From Actinomycetota bacterium (GTDB lineage: Bacteria > Actinomycetota > Rubrobacteria > Rubrobacterales > Rubrobacteraceae): a stretch of DNA of 12,519 bases. Positions within the stretch are counted from its first letter, which is position 1, and every line of letters begins with the position of its first letter. The notes under the pieces were generated by a model. It was not told where the DNA came from and searched no databases. It saw only the letters and a list, made by a program, of their open reading frames with translations. The stretch is from positions 1-12,519 of the forward strand of contig JAIVIG010000324.1 of the NCBI GenBank assembly GCA_020200675.1, written 5' to 3'. Position numbers and translations under genes: made by a program. This document shows positions 6,622 through 12,462 of this stretch, piece after piece.

Positions 6622-7388
6622 GCCGGAGATCGCACGCGCGAGAGGAAAGCCTTCGTCTCCTCGCGGGCCCAGTGCCTGATCTTCGAGAGTTCCTCGGGGT
6701 CCGGCTCCCTCTTGCCGCGCTCGAAGTACAGCATGGCGGTCCTGCCCATCGCCAGGGTGCCCGCGTATCCGATAGCCCCGGAGGCGGCCCAGCCCCCCAC
6801 GGGCACGAGCTTCACGACCTGCCTGGTGAGCGCCCGGAAACCGAAGCCCGCGGCCAGCACCCCGATCAACTCGCGCGCCCGCTCGAACGAAATCTCCTCG
6901 CCGTAGACCGCGGCTATGCCCAGGACCATCCGGCCCTGGTTGGCGGTGATCGCCGGCATGTCCGCGCCGGGGATGGGCAACGCCCCTATAAAAGCGTTCT
7001 GGCGGGCGTTCTTTCGGATGATCTGCTCGCACACCGCGCGCCTGAAGACGGGATAACCGCGCCCCAAAGAGACCAGATAGTCCTCGTCCAGAGCACGCGC
7101 GACGCCCGGCGCGAGTTCCCGGAGGATCGTCTCTTCGCTCACGGCCGGGAGGAAGATTGTCTCCGCGTCCTCGACGGCGTCGCCCGAGACGTGGACCTCG
7201 ACGGCTCCCTCGCGGGCGGCGGTTACGGCGAGGAGGATCTCGGCCCCGGCGGTACTCCGCCGGGCCTCCAGCAGGTCCGCTAGCCTCTCGGCTTCGGGAG
7301 AATTGCCCGTTACGGAGATGGTCGAGTGTTTGCGCGCGGCCGACCTGGATTCGTGAAAGACCCGGTATAAGTTTCTCAATCCCAGCAA
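6432..7388 (-). CDS. DUF697 (YcjF-like) membrane-associated protein
   Basis: A 318-aa reading frame whose residues about 115-225 match the DUF697 pattern, with QNAFIGALPIPGADMPA, ITANQGRMVLGIAAVYG and a glycine-rich hydrophobic stretch ending near YFERGK. DUF697 proteins are membrane-associated and of uncertain function, and are often linked to GTPases or envelope stress. The start is TTG at 7388, supported by GAAGGGG 6 bases upstream (7395-7401). From about residue 256 the frame overlaps the PLD gene for 190 bases. That tail is Arg/Trp/Ser-rich, with a run of eight Arg, and looks like a by-product of the overlapping frame. The authentic domain probably ends near residue 250, so a lost stop or a frameshift is possible. 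The gene is divergent from rpoD and probably co-transcribed with the PLD gene. Confidence 0.8.
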   Translation of the reverse strand: MLGLRNLYRVFHESRSAARKHSTISVTGNSPEAERLADLLEARRSTAGAEILLAVTAAREGAVEVHVSGDAVEDAETIFLPAVSEETILRELAPGVARALDEDYLVSLGRGYPVFRRAVCEQIIRKNARQNAFIGALPIPGADMPAITANQGRMVLGIAAVYGEEISFERARELIGVLAAGFGFRALTRQVVKLVPVGGWAASGAIGYAGTLAMGRTAMLYFERGKREPDPEELSKIRHWAREETKAFLSRVRSPAWPRTLCERCVASWRICGGSGSGSFWRRRRRRRRWSGAWSRWTRYASAGRGRRRASRGWTSPR

Positions 7389-7416
7389 GGAGTGCCCCTT
7401 CCCGTCGCACGGTTCG

Positions 7417-7444
7417 TTGATCTTTGGTTCGTTTCGGATATATT
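7417..7444 (+). promoter_or_regulatory. Predicted rpoD promoter
   Basis: On the plus strand TTGATC (7417-7422) and TATATT (7439-7444) are spaced by 16 bases, close to the housekeeping sigma consensus. Initiation near 7451 would leave an about 40-base leader before the rpoD TTG. The -10 element overlaps the proposed -10 of the divergent DUF697-PLD promoter. Confidence 0.6.
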
Positions 7445-7470
7445 ACGCTCCAGTAAGGCTAGGGTTTCAA
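7440..7470 (-). promoter_or_regulatory. Predicted divergent promoter of the DUF697-PLD genes
   Basis: On the minus strand TTGAAA (7470-7465) and TAATAT (7445-7440) are separated by 19 bases, slightly long for a standard promoter. The -10 box uses the same AT-rich core as the rpoD -10 box, so polymerase occupancy of one should exclude the other. Confidence 0.4.
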
Positions 7471-7479
7471 GACGGATCC

Positions 7480-7486
7480 GGAGGAG
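7480..7486 (+). promoter_or_regulatory. Ribosome binding site fixing the rpoD TTG start
   Basis: GGAGGAG lies immediately upstream of TTG at 7490; GGAGG ends 5 bases before it. The frame is closed by a stop at 7460-7462 and contains no other start codon before 7490, so TTG is the only sensible start. Confidence 0.8.
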
Positions 7487-7489
7487 AAG

Positions 7490-8587
7490 TTGCAACCCCA
7501 GCGTGATCTTCGGGACATAGAGGAGATCCAGGAACTCTTCGAGGCCGGCCAGGAGACCGGGACGCTGGAGTCCAGCGAAGTCCTCGACCTGCTCCAGGAA
7601 GTCGACCTCTCGACCGACGAGATACAGCAGGTCTACGGCCTCCTTCGCGAGCACGGCGTAGAAGTCGTCGACGCGGAGTTCCTCAACGATACCCTCCACC
7701 ACGAAGAAGAGGACGCCCAGCTCGTCGAAGAGGTCCTCGAAAGCGACCTCCGTACCCGCTACACCGGCGACGCCGTCCAGATGTACCTGGACGAGATCGG
7801 CAAGACTCCCCTCCTGACGAAAGCGCAGGAGGTCTACCTCGCCAAGCGCGTCGAGCGCGGCGACCGCAAGGCCAAAGCCCACCTGACGCGCGCCAACCTC
7901 AGACTCGTCGTCTCCATAGCCAAGAAGTACGCCAGCCGCGGCGTGTCGCTCCTGGACCTGATCCAGGAAGGCAACATCGGGCTGATGCGCGCCGTCGAGA
8001 AGTTCAACTACCGCAAGGGCTTCAAGTTCTCCACCTACGCGACGTGGTGGATCCGCCAGGCCGTAACCCGCGCCATCGCCGACAAGGGCCGCACCATCCG
8101 CGTCCCCGTCCACATGGTAGAGAAGATCAACAAATACTACCGGGTGCAGCGCTCTCTGGCCGCCGAGCTCAACCGCGACCCCGACGACGACGAAGTAGCA
8201 ACGGCGATGGAGATAGAGGTCGAAGAGATAGCACGCATCCGTCGCGTCAGCCGTCGTTCGATCTCGCTCGAAACTCCAGTCGGCGAGGACCATTCCTCCG
8301 AACTCGGCGACTTCATCGCCGACGAGGACTCCGAGACCCCCCACGATCTCGCCAAGACCTCGCTCCTCAAGAGCCGCATGCAAGAGGCCCTGGGCAGCCT
8401 CCCCGAGCGCGAGCGCATGGTCCTCGAGTATCGCTTCGGCCTCACCGGCGGCCAACCCAAGACCCTCGAAGAGGTCGGCGAGCGCTTCGACGTCACCCGA
8501 GAACGCATCCGCCAGATACAACTCACCGCCCTCGCCAAGATAAAGAGCAGCCCCCACGCCGCGTCCTTACGCGACCTGCTGGATTAG
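7490..8587 (+). CDS. rpoD: Primary-type RNA polymerase sigma factor RpoD/SigA
   Basis: A 365-aa group 1/2 sigma-70 factor that directs RNA polymerase to -10/-35 promoters. A short acidic N-terminal region (about residues 28-60) resembles a reduced region 1.1, and region 1.2 spans about 93-125. Region 2 (about 127-205) includes the core-binding and -10-reading helix with GFKFSTYATWWIRQAVTRAI. Region 3 follows, and region 4 (about 298-365) includes the helix-turn-helix with TRERIRQI at 336-343. After that motif the usual basic sequence is replaced by QLTALAKIKSS, so residues that contact class II activators in E. coli are altered. The start is TTG, with a strong GGAGGAG ribosome binding site. 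It is the only plus-strand gene here, divergent from DUF697-PLD and convergent with the methyltransferase. Whether it is the principal sigma or a close paralogue depends on the rest of the genome. Confidence 0.95.
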   Translation: MQPQRDLRDIEEIQELFEAGQETGTLESSEVLDLLQEVDLSTDEIQQVYGLLREHGVEVVDAEFLNDTLHHEEEDAQLVEEVLESDLRTRYTGDAVQMYLDEIGKTPLLTKAQEVYLAKRVERGDRKAKAHLTRANLRLVVSIAKKYASRGVSLLDLIQEGNIGLMRAVEKFNYRKGFKFSTYATWWIRQAVTRAIADKGRTIRVPVHMVEKINKYYRVQRSLAAELNRDPDDDEVATAMEIEVEEIARIRRVSRRSISLETPVGEDHSSELGDFIADEDSETPHDLAKTSLLKSRMQEALGSLPERERMVLEYRFGLTGGQPKTLEEVGERFDVTRERIRQIQLTALAKIKSSPHAASLRDLLD

Positions 8588-8624
8588 CCGCAGCCGTTTC
8601 CGCAGCGGACCTACTCGATCCTAT

Positions 8625-9374
8625 CTAAGCGCTGTGGCCACAGCGGCGTTTACCGACCAGATGGTACAGGCGAGCGACGGATCTGTAGGGCTCGAGCCGG
8701 GCGGCGCGCAACTCCAGGGTCACGAGCGCCTCGACGGCGTCTTCCTCTTCCAACTCCTCGGAGATCAGATCAGCGAACACCCGCACGCCGTACGCCCACC
8801 GCACATCGAATCCGGTCCGGGCGAGCGCCTCTTCGACTTCTCCTCGGGTACGGGCATGATTGACAATGCCGAGGTTGCCAGCGTCAAAGGGGTCTTCCAG
8901 GACGCGTACGGCCTCCCGGACGCGCCCTTGCGCTGCGTGGCGGAAGGGGAGGGCATCGCGGTTCTTGAACACTACTGAAAGCGTGCCACCCTGCTTGAGG
9001 ACACCCGCAACGGAGCTCAATATCGACTCGGGATCTTCGACGTAGCAGATGACCGCGTGCAGCAGAACGGCGTCGAAGGAGCCAGGGCCAAACAGGGAGC
9101 GAGCTTCTTCCGCGCGACCGAGGACGATCCGGGAGTTTTCGGCGTACGGAGCCAGGCCAACTTCGGCGCGTTCAAGCATCGGCCTGCTGGGATCGAGGAG
9201 CGTAACGCGGTAGCCGTCGGCAGCGAGCGCCGCCGCGAATCTTCCGGTGCCTGCCCCCGCGTCCAGGACGTCGGCCGGCGGGGCTGGCAGCACCTCTTTT
9301 AGCTGCTCGCGCAGTACCCGGACAAAGTTCCCGTGTCCAGGCGCAAAGCTTTTGTTATTTCGGGCGAGGTGCAT
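8625..9374 (-). CDS. CmoM/SmtA-like SAM-dependent methyltransferase
   Basis: A 249-aa class I methyltransferase. SAM-binding motif I is VLDAGAGTGRFA (residues 36-47), with the ribose-contact acidic residue Asp61. HAVICYVEDP (106-115), a VLKQGGTLSVVFKN segment (125-138), GVRVFADL (196-203) and a C-terminal pattern LE..., EPY..., Y-H (220-238) closely follow E. coli CmoM, also called SmtA. CmoM methylates the carboxymethoxyuridine at tRNA position 34. The similarity is from recall of the E. coli protein, and the tRNA substrate is inference; the partner enzymes CmoA and CmoB are not in this window, so a different substrate is possible. The ATG start at 9374 lies 20 bases inside the end of rfaE2, indicating translational coupling. 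The last codons contain a 16-bp palindrome facing rpoD. Confidence 0.8.
   Translation of the reverse strand: MHLARNNKSFAPGHGNFVRVLREQLKEVLPAPPADVLDAGAGTGRFAAALAADGYRVTLLDPSRPMLERAEVGLAPYAENSRIVLGRAEEARSLFGPGSFDAVLLHAVICYVEDPESILSSVAGVLKQGGTLSVVFKNRDALPFRHAAQGRVREAVRVLEDPFDAGNLGIVNHARTRGEVEEALARTGFDVRWAYGVRVFADLISEELEEEDAVEALVTLELRAARLEPYRSVARLYHLVGKRRCGHSA
8630..8645. terminator. 16-bp perfect palindrome between convergent genes
   Basis: CGCTGTGGCCACAGCG is a perfect palindrome 43 bases after the rpoD stop codon and inside the last codons of the convergent methyltransferase gene. As RNA it can form a 6-bp stem with a GGCC loop on either strand. No strong U-run follows in either direction, so it is a tentative bidirectional terminator; a protein-binding operator is an alternative. 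Confidence 0.35.
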
Positions 9375-9846
9375 CTGGCATGCTCTTTATCTTCTCGATC
9401 AACGCACTCGTCGAGTAGCCAGTCTCGAACGGGATGATCCTGACCTCCGCTCCGAACTCCCTGGCGACTTCGGCTTCGGGGAGGTCTTCGACGCGGTAGT
9501 CGCCGCCCTTGACGTAGACGGCGGGCCCTAGTTCTCGCATGAGGCGTATCGGCGTATCTTCGCCGAAGACGACGACGGCGTCGACGGACTCGAGGGCTTC
9601 GATCATGATGGCCCGGTCCCTTTCGGAAACGACGGGGCGGGCCGGTCCTTTGAGCTTGCGGACCGAGGCGTCGGAGTTGAGGCCCACGACGAGCGCGTCT
9701 CCCAAGGAGCGCGCCGCCCGCAGGTAGGAGACGTGTCCGGGGTGGAGGAGGTCGAAGCAGCCGTTGGTGAAGACCACGCGTCCCCCAGCCTCGCGTATCC
9801 CGGCTATTCGAGGCGGTATCGCGTAAGCGGGCTCATCGGCAAGCAC
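9355..9846 (-). CDS. rfaE2: D-glycero-beta-D-manno-heptose 1-phosphate adenylyltransferase
   Basis: A 163-aa cytidylyltransferase-fold enzyme equivalent to the C-terminal domain of E. coli HldE (RfaE domain II). It activates heptose 1-phosphate with ATP to ADP-heptose for cell-surface glycans. TNGCFDLLHPGH (residues 27-38) carries the nucleotide-binding HxGH motif. KGPARPV (66-72), EDTP (96-99), VKGGDY (112-117) and the C-terminal GYSTSALIEKI (143-153) follow the family closely. It is a stand-alone adenylyltransferase without the kinase domain; the kinase, isomerase and phosphatase genes are not in this window. The start is GTG at 9846, with only a weak purine-rich element upstream. It lies 27 bases after the small membrane peptide gene and overlaps the methyltransferase start by 20 bases. 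In a Gram-positive cell the heptose would go to a glycan other than LPS; that is inference. Confidence 0.9.
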   Translation of the reverse strand: MLADEPAYAIPPRIAGIREAGGRVVFTNGCFDLLHPGHVSYLRAARSLGDALVVGLNSDASVRKLKGPARPVVSERDRAIMIEALESVDAVVVFGEDTPIRLMRELGPAVYVKGGDYRVEDLPEAEVAREFGAEVRIIPFETGYSTSALIEKIKSMPDAPRPK

Positions 9847-9873
9847 GACGCTCTTTAACCTGGGAAACCTTGT

Positions 9874-10041
9874 CTAACGGTTCTGCTCCCCGCTCTCTCT
9901 TTCCTTGCGTGCCCGGTCTTCCTCGTCTTCGGCCCGGTTCTGGTTCCGCGACCCGGCGCTCCCCACGACGGAGATGATGATCGGGATCGCGATAATCGCG
10001 ACGAGGACGAGCGCGATGCCGGCCGCTATGGCGATGCTCAA
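9874..10041 (-). CDS. Small single-pass membrane protein (55 aa)
   Basis: A 55-aa peptide with one hydrophobic helix (about residues 3-26, rich in Ala, Ile and Val) followed by a highly charged tail rich in Asp, Glu, Arg and Asn. I recognise no family. A longer frame back to an ATG at 10098 exists. TTG at 10041 is preferred because an excellent Shine-Dalgarno, AAAGGGAGGT (10058-10049), sits 7 bases before it, and because the upstream codons coincide with a strong hairpin (10069-10095). The topology is likely a short outside or membrane-embedded N-terminus with a cytoplasmic charged tail. It is the first gene of a probable unit with rfaE2 and the methyltransferase. Function is unknown. Confidence 0.75.
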   Translation of the reverse strand: MSIAIAAGIALVLVAIIAIPIIISVVGSAGSRNQNRAEDEEDRARKERESGEQNR

Positions 10042-10048
10042 GAGGTGA

Positions 10049-10058
10049 ACCTCCCTTT
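10049..10058 (-). promoter_or_regulatory. Strong ribosome binding site deciding a TTG start
   Basis: AAAGGGAGGT on the minus strand is one of the best Shine-Dalgarno matches in the window and is spaced 7 bases from TTG at 10041. It lies inside the longer frame that begins at 10098, so it argues against that upstream start. Confidence 0.8.
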
Positions 10059-10068
10059 GCGCGTATAA

Positions 10069-10095
10069 GGGTCGCCGGGCTCTGCCCGACGACCC
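10069..10095 (-). terminator. Strong 12-bp hairpin between the SRPBCC gene and the small membrane gene
   Basis: On the minus strand GGGTCGTCGGGC and GCCCGGCGACCC form a 12-bp stem with one G-U pair and a 3-base AGA loop. It is followed by UUAUA and then, 10 bases on, by the ribosome binding site of the small membrane gene. It may terminate the SRPBCC transcript, attenuate read-through into the next unit, or act as a 5'-leader structure. The U-run is short, so its efficiency is uncertain. Confidence 0.55.
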
Positions 10096-10148
10096 CATGT
10101 TACTAGAAGACGCGGCGTTTGGACGGGCCGTGCCGACTATGCGTTCTC

Positions 10149-10625
10149 TTATCTGCCGCCGGCCTGCGCTCCCGACCCGCCCAGGTTCAACTCGCCCCGC
10201 TCAATCTTCCTGGCGAAGTTCTCGAGGTCCTCGCGCATCTCGCGCTCGGGGTTCGAGACGACGTTCGCCGCCAACTCCCCGACCTTGCCGCCCGGCGGGT
10301 CGGCGTAGTTCATCGTCACGTCTATGCGCGTGCGGCCATCGGCCACCTCTTCGAAGCGTACCTGGCCGGAGGTTTCGACCTCGTTATCGTCCGTGCTCTG
10401 CCAGCCGATACCCCGCTCCGGGCTCATATCGACCGTCTTGGCGTCGAACTCAACGGTCTTGCCAAGAGGCCCCTTGACCCTCCAGTGGCTCGTCTCCTGG
10501 TCCATGACCTGGACCTCCTCGACGTTGCGCATGATCTGGGGGAGGTTCTCCAGGTTGGACCAATACGTAAACACGTCCTGGAGCGGAGCTTGAACATCTA
10601 TGCTCTCGTGTATGCGCTGGGACAT
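10149..10625 (-). CDS. SRPBCC (START/cyclase-like) family protein
   Basis: A 158-aa cytoplasmic protein of the SRPBCC helix-grip fold, polyketide cyclase/dehydrase type. Diagnostic stretches are the N-terminal SIDVQAPLQDVFTYWSNLENLPQ (about residues 8-30), MRNVEEVQVMD, WRVKGPLGKTVEFDAK (48-63), GIGWQS and the closing amphipathic helix around residues 115-145 (NPEREMREDLENFARKIE). These proteins bind hydrophobic ligands, and this subgroup often occurs in stress-associated actinobacterial loci; no catalytic site can be named. The start is ATG at 10625, with a purine-rich AGAGAAAGAG element upstream. A 66-base gap separates it from the preceding membrane protein gene, and the hairpin at 10069-10095 follows its stop. 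Family is secure, ligand unknown. Confidence 0.88.
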   Translation of the reverse strand: MSQRIHESIDVQAPLQDVFTYWSNLENLPQIMRNVEEVQVMDQETSHWRVKGPLGKTVEFDAKTVDMSPERGIGWQSTDDNEVETSGQVRFEEVADGRTRIDVTMNYADPPGGKVGELAANVVSNPEREMREDLENFARKIERGELNLGGSGAQAGGR

Positions 10626-10691
10626 GGGATCTCTTTCTCTCGCTTATAGTGACAGCTTCCTGAGCGTGGGGTACCCGTTTTCCGGGAATGC

Positions 10692-11159
10692 CTAAACCAG
10701 ATCCGACCTCGAAGCCCTGTACAGAAACCCCCAAGCGGCACCGTAGACGGCGTGGTCGAGGATCGGCAAGAGCACCTTCGGGGTTCGTTCTTTCCACGGC
10801 GGCCGGTGTACCCCGGTGGAAGGCAGCAAGACGCTCCAGTTCGCCCCCCAGGCCAGAAGTCCCAGCGCCGTACCCACGGCGGTCTCTTCCGCCACCCCGC
10901 CCCGTTCCCTGCGCAGAAGACTCAAAGCAGACCCGATCCCGACACCGTAGGCCAGGTGCGCAACCGCCGTCAGGACACGCCGAGTCTCGGGCGAGGGATC
11001 GTCCAGCAGGCCAAGCTCCTCCAGCCTCGCGATCACCTGCTCTGGAGCGGTAACGCCGACGAGGCCAGCGGCAGCCAGAACCTGGCGGAACCCGGTCAGC
11101 ACCAGCGTGCCCCCGAGCCCACCCAGCGCACCGCTCGCAGCCCGTCGCGTGAAACCCAC
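10692..11159 (-). CDS. Small polytopic membrane protein of unknown function
   Basis: A 155-aa integral membrane protein with about four predicted helices (residues about 8-33, 62-82, 92-112 and 129-147). The N-terminal glycine-rich GALGGLGGTLVLTG stretch and two repeated H-x2-YG motifs (His68-Tyr71-Gly72 and His136-Tyr139-Gly140) at the starts of helices recall the DUF1440/DUF6789-like group of small membrane proteins. That link is tentative. A short acidic soluble loop (residues 38-60) lies between helices 1 and 2. The start is GTG at 11159, with AGGA 7 bases upstream. It begins 29 bases after the ctpA stop, so it is probably co-transcribed with the protease and could be linked to envelope quality control. 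No function can be assigned. Confidence 0.75.
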   Translation of the reverse strand: MGFTRRAASGALGGLGGTLVLTGFRQVLAAAGLVGVTAPEQVIARLEELGLLDDPSPETRRVLTAVAHLAYGVGIGSALSLLRRERGGVAEETAVGTALGLLAWGANWSVLLPSTGVHRPPWKERTPKVLLPILDHAVYGAAWGFLYRASRSDLV

Positions 11160-11188
11160 GGTCGCTTCCTACCCAGCCGCAGGAGGAG

Positions 11189-12439
11189 CTACTCTTCCTG
11201 CAGGATTTCGAAGGCGCGCTCGAGCTGGGCGTCCTCCTCGAAGATCTCCTCCCTCGTAAAGTCCTCGGTCTCGTTCGGGGTTAGCGGCTCCTGGTCCTCC
11301 TCCAACTCGACCTCGACGTCCGGTTCGATGCCGGATCCCCTTATGGAGTCCCTGTTCGGAGTCAGCCACTCGGCGACGCCGAGCAGGATGGCCGAGCCGT
11401 CGCTCAAGGGGTACTCGCTGAGCACCGTCCCCGTGCCGAAGGTCGTCTCGCCGATCACCTGTGCCCGACCGTTGTCCCGCAAGGCGCCCGCCACGATCTC
11501 GGCGCTCGAGGAAGACCCCTCGTTTACCAGGACCACCAGAGGGCCCTCCAGGGGCTCGTTGTCCTCGGGGACGCTCGTCTCCTCTTCGCTGCCGTCGGCG
11601 TCCTTCCGGATGTAGACGCCGCTCCTGGCCGGCAAGAACACCGCGCCCACCTCCTCGGCCTGCTCCACCAGTCCACCCGGGTTGTCCCTGAGGTCCAGCA
11701 CGAAACGTTCCGCCCCGGCGCTCTGAGCCTCGGCGATCGACCCTTCAAGCTTCTCGGCGCTGTTTTCCGAGAAAGACGACAGCCGGAGGTGGGCCACGTC
11801 CGTGCCGGGGATCAGGCGCCAGGAAGAGACCGGCACCTCGAGCTCGGCGCGCTCGACGATGAACTCGCGCTCCTCCTCGTCCCGGAGCACCGTCAGGTCC
11901 ACATAGGTCTCCTCGGGGCCCCTGATCCTCTGGCCGATCTCTTCGAACTCCTCCCCCGTGACGCTCTCGCCGTCCACCGCGACCAGGACGTCCCCCGACT
12001 GGATCCCCGTTTCCTCGGCGGGCGAGCCGTCCATGGAGGCTTTGACGACGATCTCGTCGTCCTTCTCTTCCAGCCGAACCCCGATGCCGACGTACGTGCT
12101 GGAGACCGCCTCGCGGCTCTTCTCGACCTCCTCGGGACTCAGAAATCGCGTGTGCCCCTCGTCGCCCAAAGAGTCGATCATCCCTTTTATGGCGCCATAA
12201 GTCTGCTCCTCGGGGTCGACCGCCTCCTGGTCGACGTAGTCCCCCTGAACCGCCCTCAGCGCCTCCACGAAGAGGGCCACGCTCTCCCTGTCCTCCTCGG
12301 AGATGCCCGCCGGACTCCGGGAGAGCCCGTACAGATACGCGGCGAGCATGAGCACAAGCATCACGAGCACGAGGGCCATGACCCGCACGATCACGACCCG
12401 CCTGTCCACCTTGGTCACGTTCTCTCGCCACATACGCAT
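11189..12439 (-). CDS. ctpA: S41 (C-terminal processing) peptidase-like protein, altered catalytic dyad
   Basis: A 416-aa membrane-anchored S41-family protein. An N-terminal signal anchor (about residues 14-37) is followed by an extracytoplasmic PDZ domain (about 115-190) and the protease core. The family cleaves C-termini of envelope proteins with a Ser-Lys dyad. The nucleophile motif is present: GSSSSAEI at 308-315, with Ser311 in the catalytic position. The segment that normally reads FGKGxVQ is FGTGTVL (334-340), so the catalytic lysine is Thr336 and the assisting glutamine is Leu340. The carbohydrate-free substrate strand LDLRDNPGGLVEQ and the C-terminal GIEPD are typical. The start is ATG at 12439 or 12433; neither has a clear ribosome binding site. 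The acidic tail of about 40 residues is unusual. It may be inactive or use a different base. Confidence 0.9.
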   Translation of the reverse strand: MRMWRENVTKVDRRVVIVRVMALVLVMLVLMLAAYLYGLSRSPAGISEEDRESVALFVEALRAVQGDYVDQEAVDPEEQTYGAIKGMIDSLGDEGHTRFLSPEEVEKSREAVSSTYVGIGVRLEEKDDEIVVKASMDGSPAEETGIQSGDVLVAVDGESVTGEEFEEIGQRIRGPEETYVDLTVLRDEEEREFIVERAELEVPVSSWRLIPGTDVAHLRLSSFSENSAEKLEGSIAEAQSAGAERFVLDLRDNPGGLVEQAEEVGAVFLPARSGVYIRKDADGSEEETSVPEDNEPLEGPLVVLVNEGSSSSAEIVAGALRDNGRAQVIGETTFGTGTVLSEYPLSDGSAILLGVAEWLTPNRDSIRGSGIEPDVEVELEEDQEPLTPNETEDFTREEIFEEDAQLERAFEILQEE

Positions 12440-12462
12440 GATTTTAGCGTGTTAATCCACGT

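Noticed and set aside
5599..6906. 435-codon plus-strand open frame opposite the PLD and DUF697 genes
   Set aside because: It is a GC-rich antisense frame with Arg/Pro/Val/Asp-rich, domain-free sequence. The minus strand carries clear PLD and DUF697 motifs.
5350..7410. A single 686-aa fusion protein in the PLD frame
   Set aside because: The part upstream of 6621 is Arg/Gly-rich with no domain, while the overlapping frame there encodes a proper DUF697 domain. The PLD protein is taken to start at 6621.
7376..8557. 393-codon minus-strand open frame opposite rpoD
   Set aside because: The plus strand is an unmistakable sigma factor. The antisense frame is a codon-bias mirror, repetitive in Leu, Asp, Val and Gly, with no recognisable domain.
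10042..10098. Upstream ATG start for the small membrane protein
   Set aside because: It would place the strong Shine-Dalgarno and the 12-bp hairpin inside coding sequence; TTG at 10041 fits much better.
10671..10697. Possible general-stress (SigB-like) promoter before the SRPBCC gene: GTTT and GGGTAC
   Set aside because: The 17-base spacing is longer than usual for this class and the -10 ends in C, not T. It also overlaps the end of the upstream gene, so the match is too weak to annotate.
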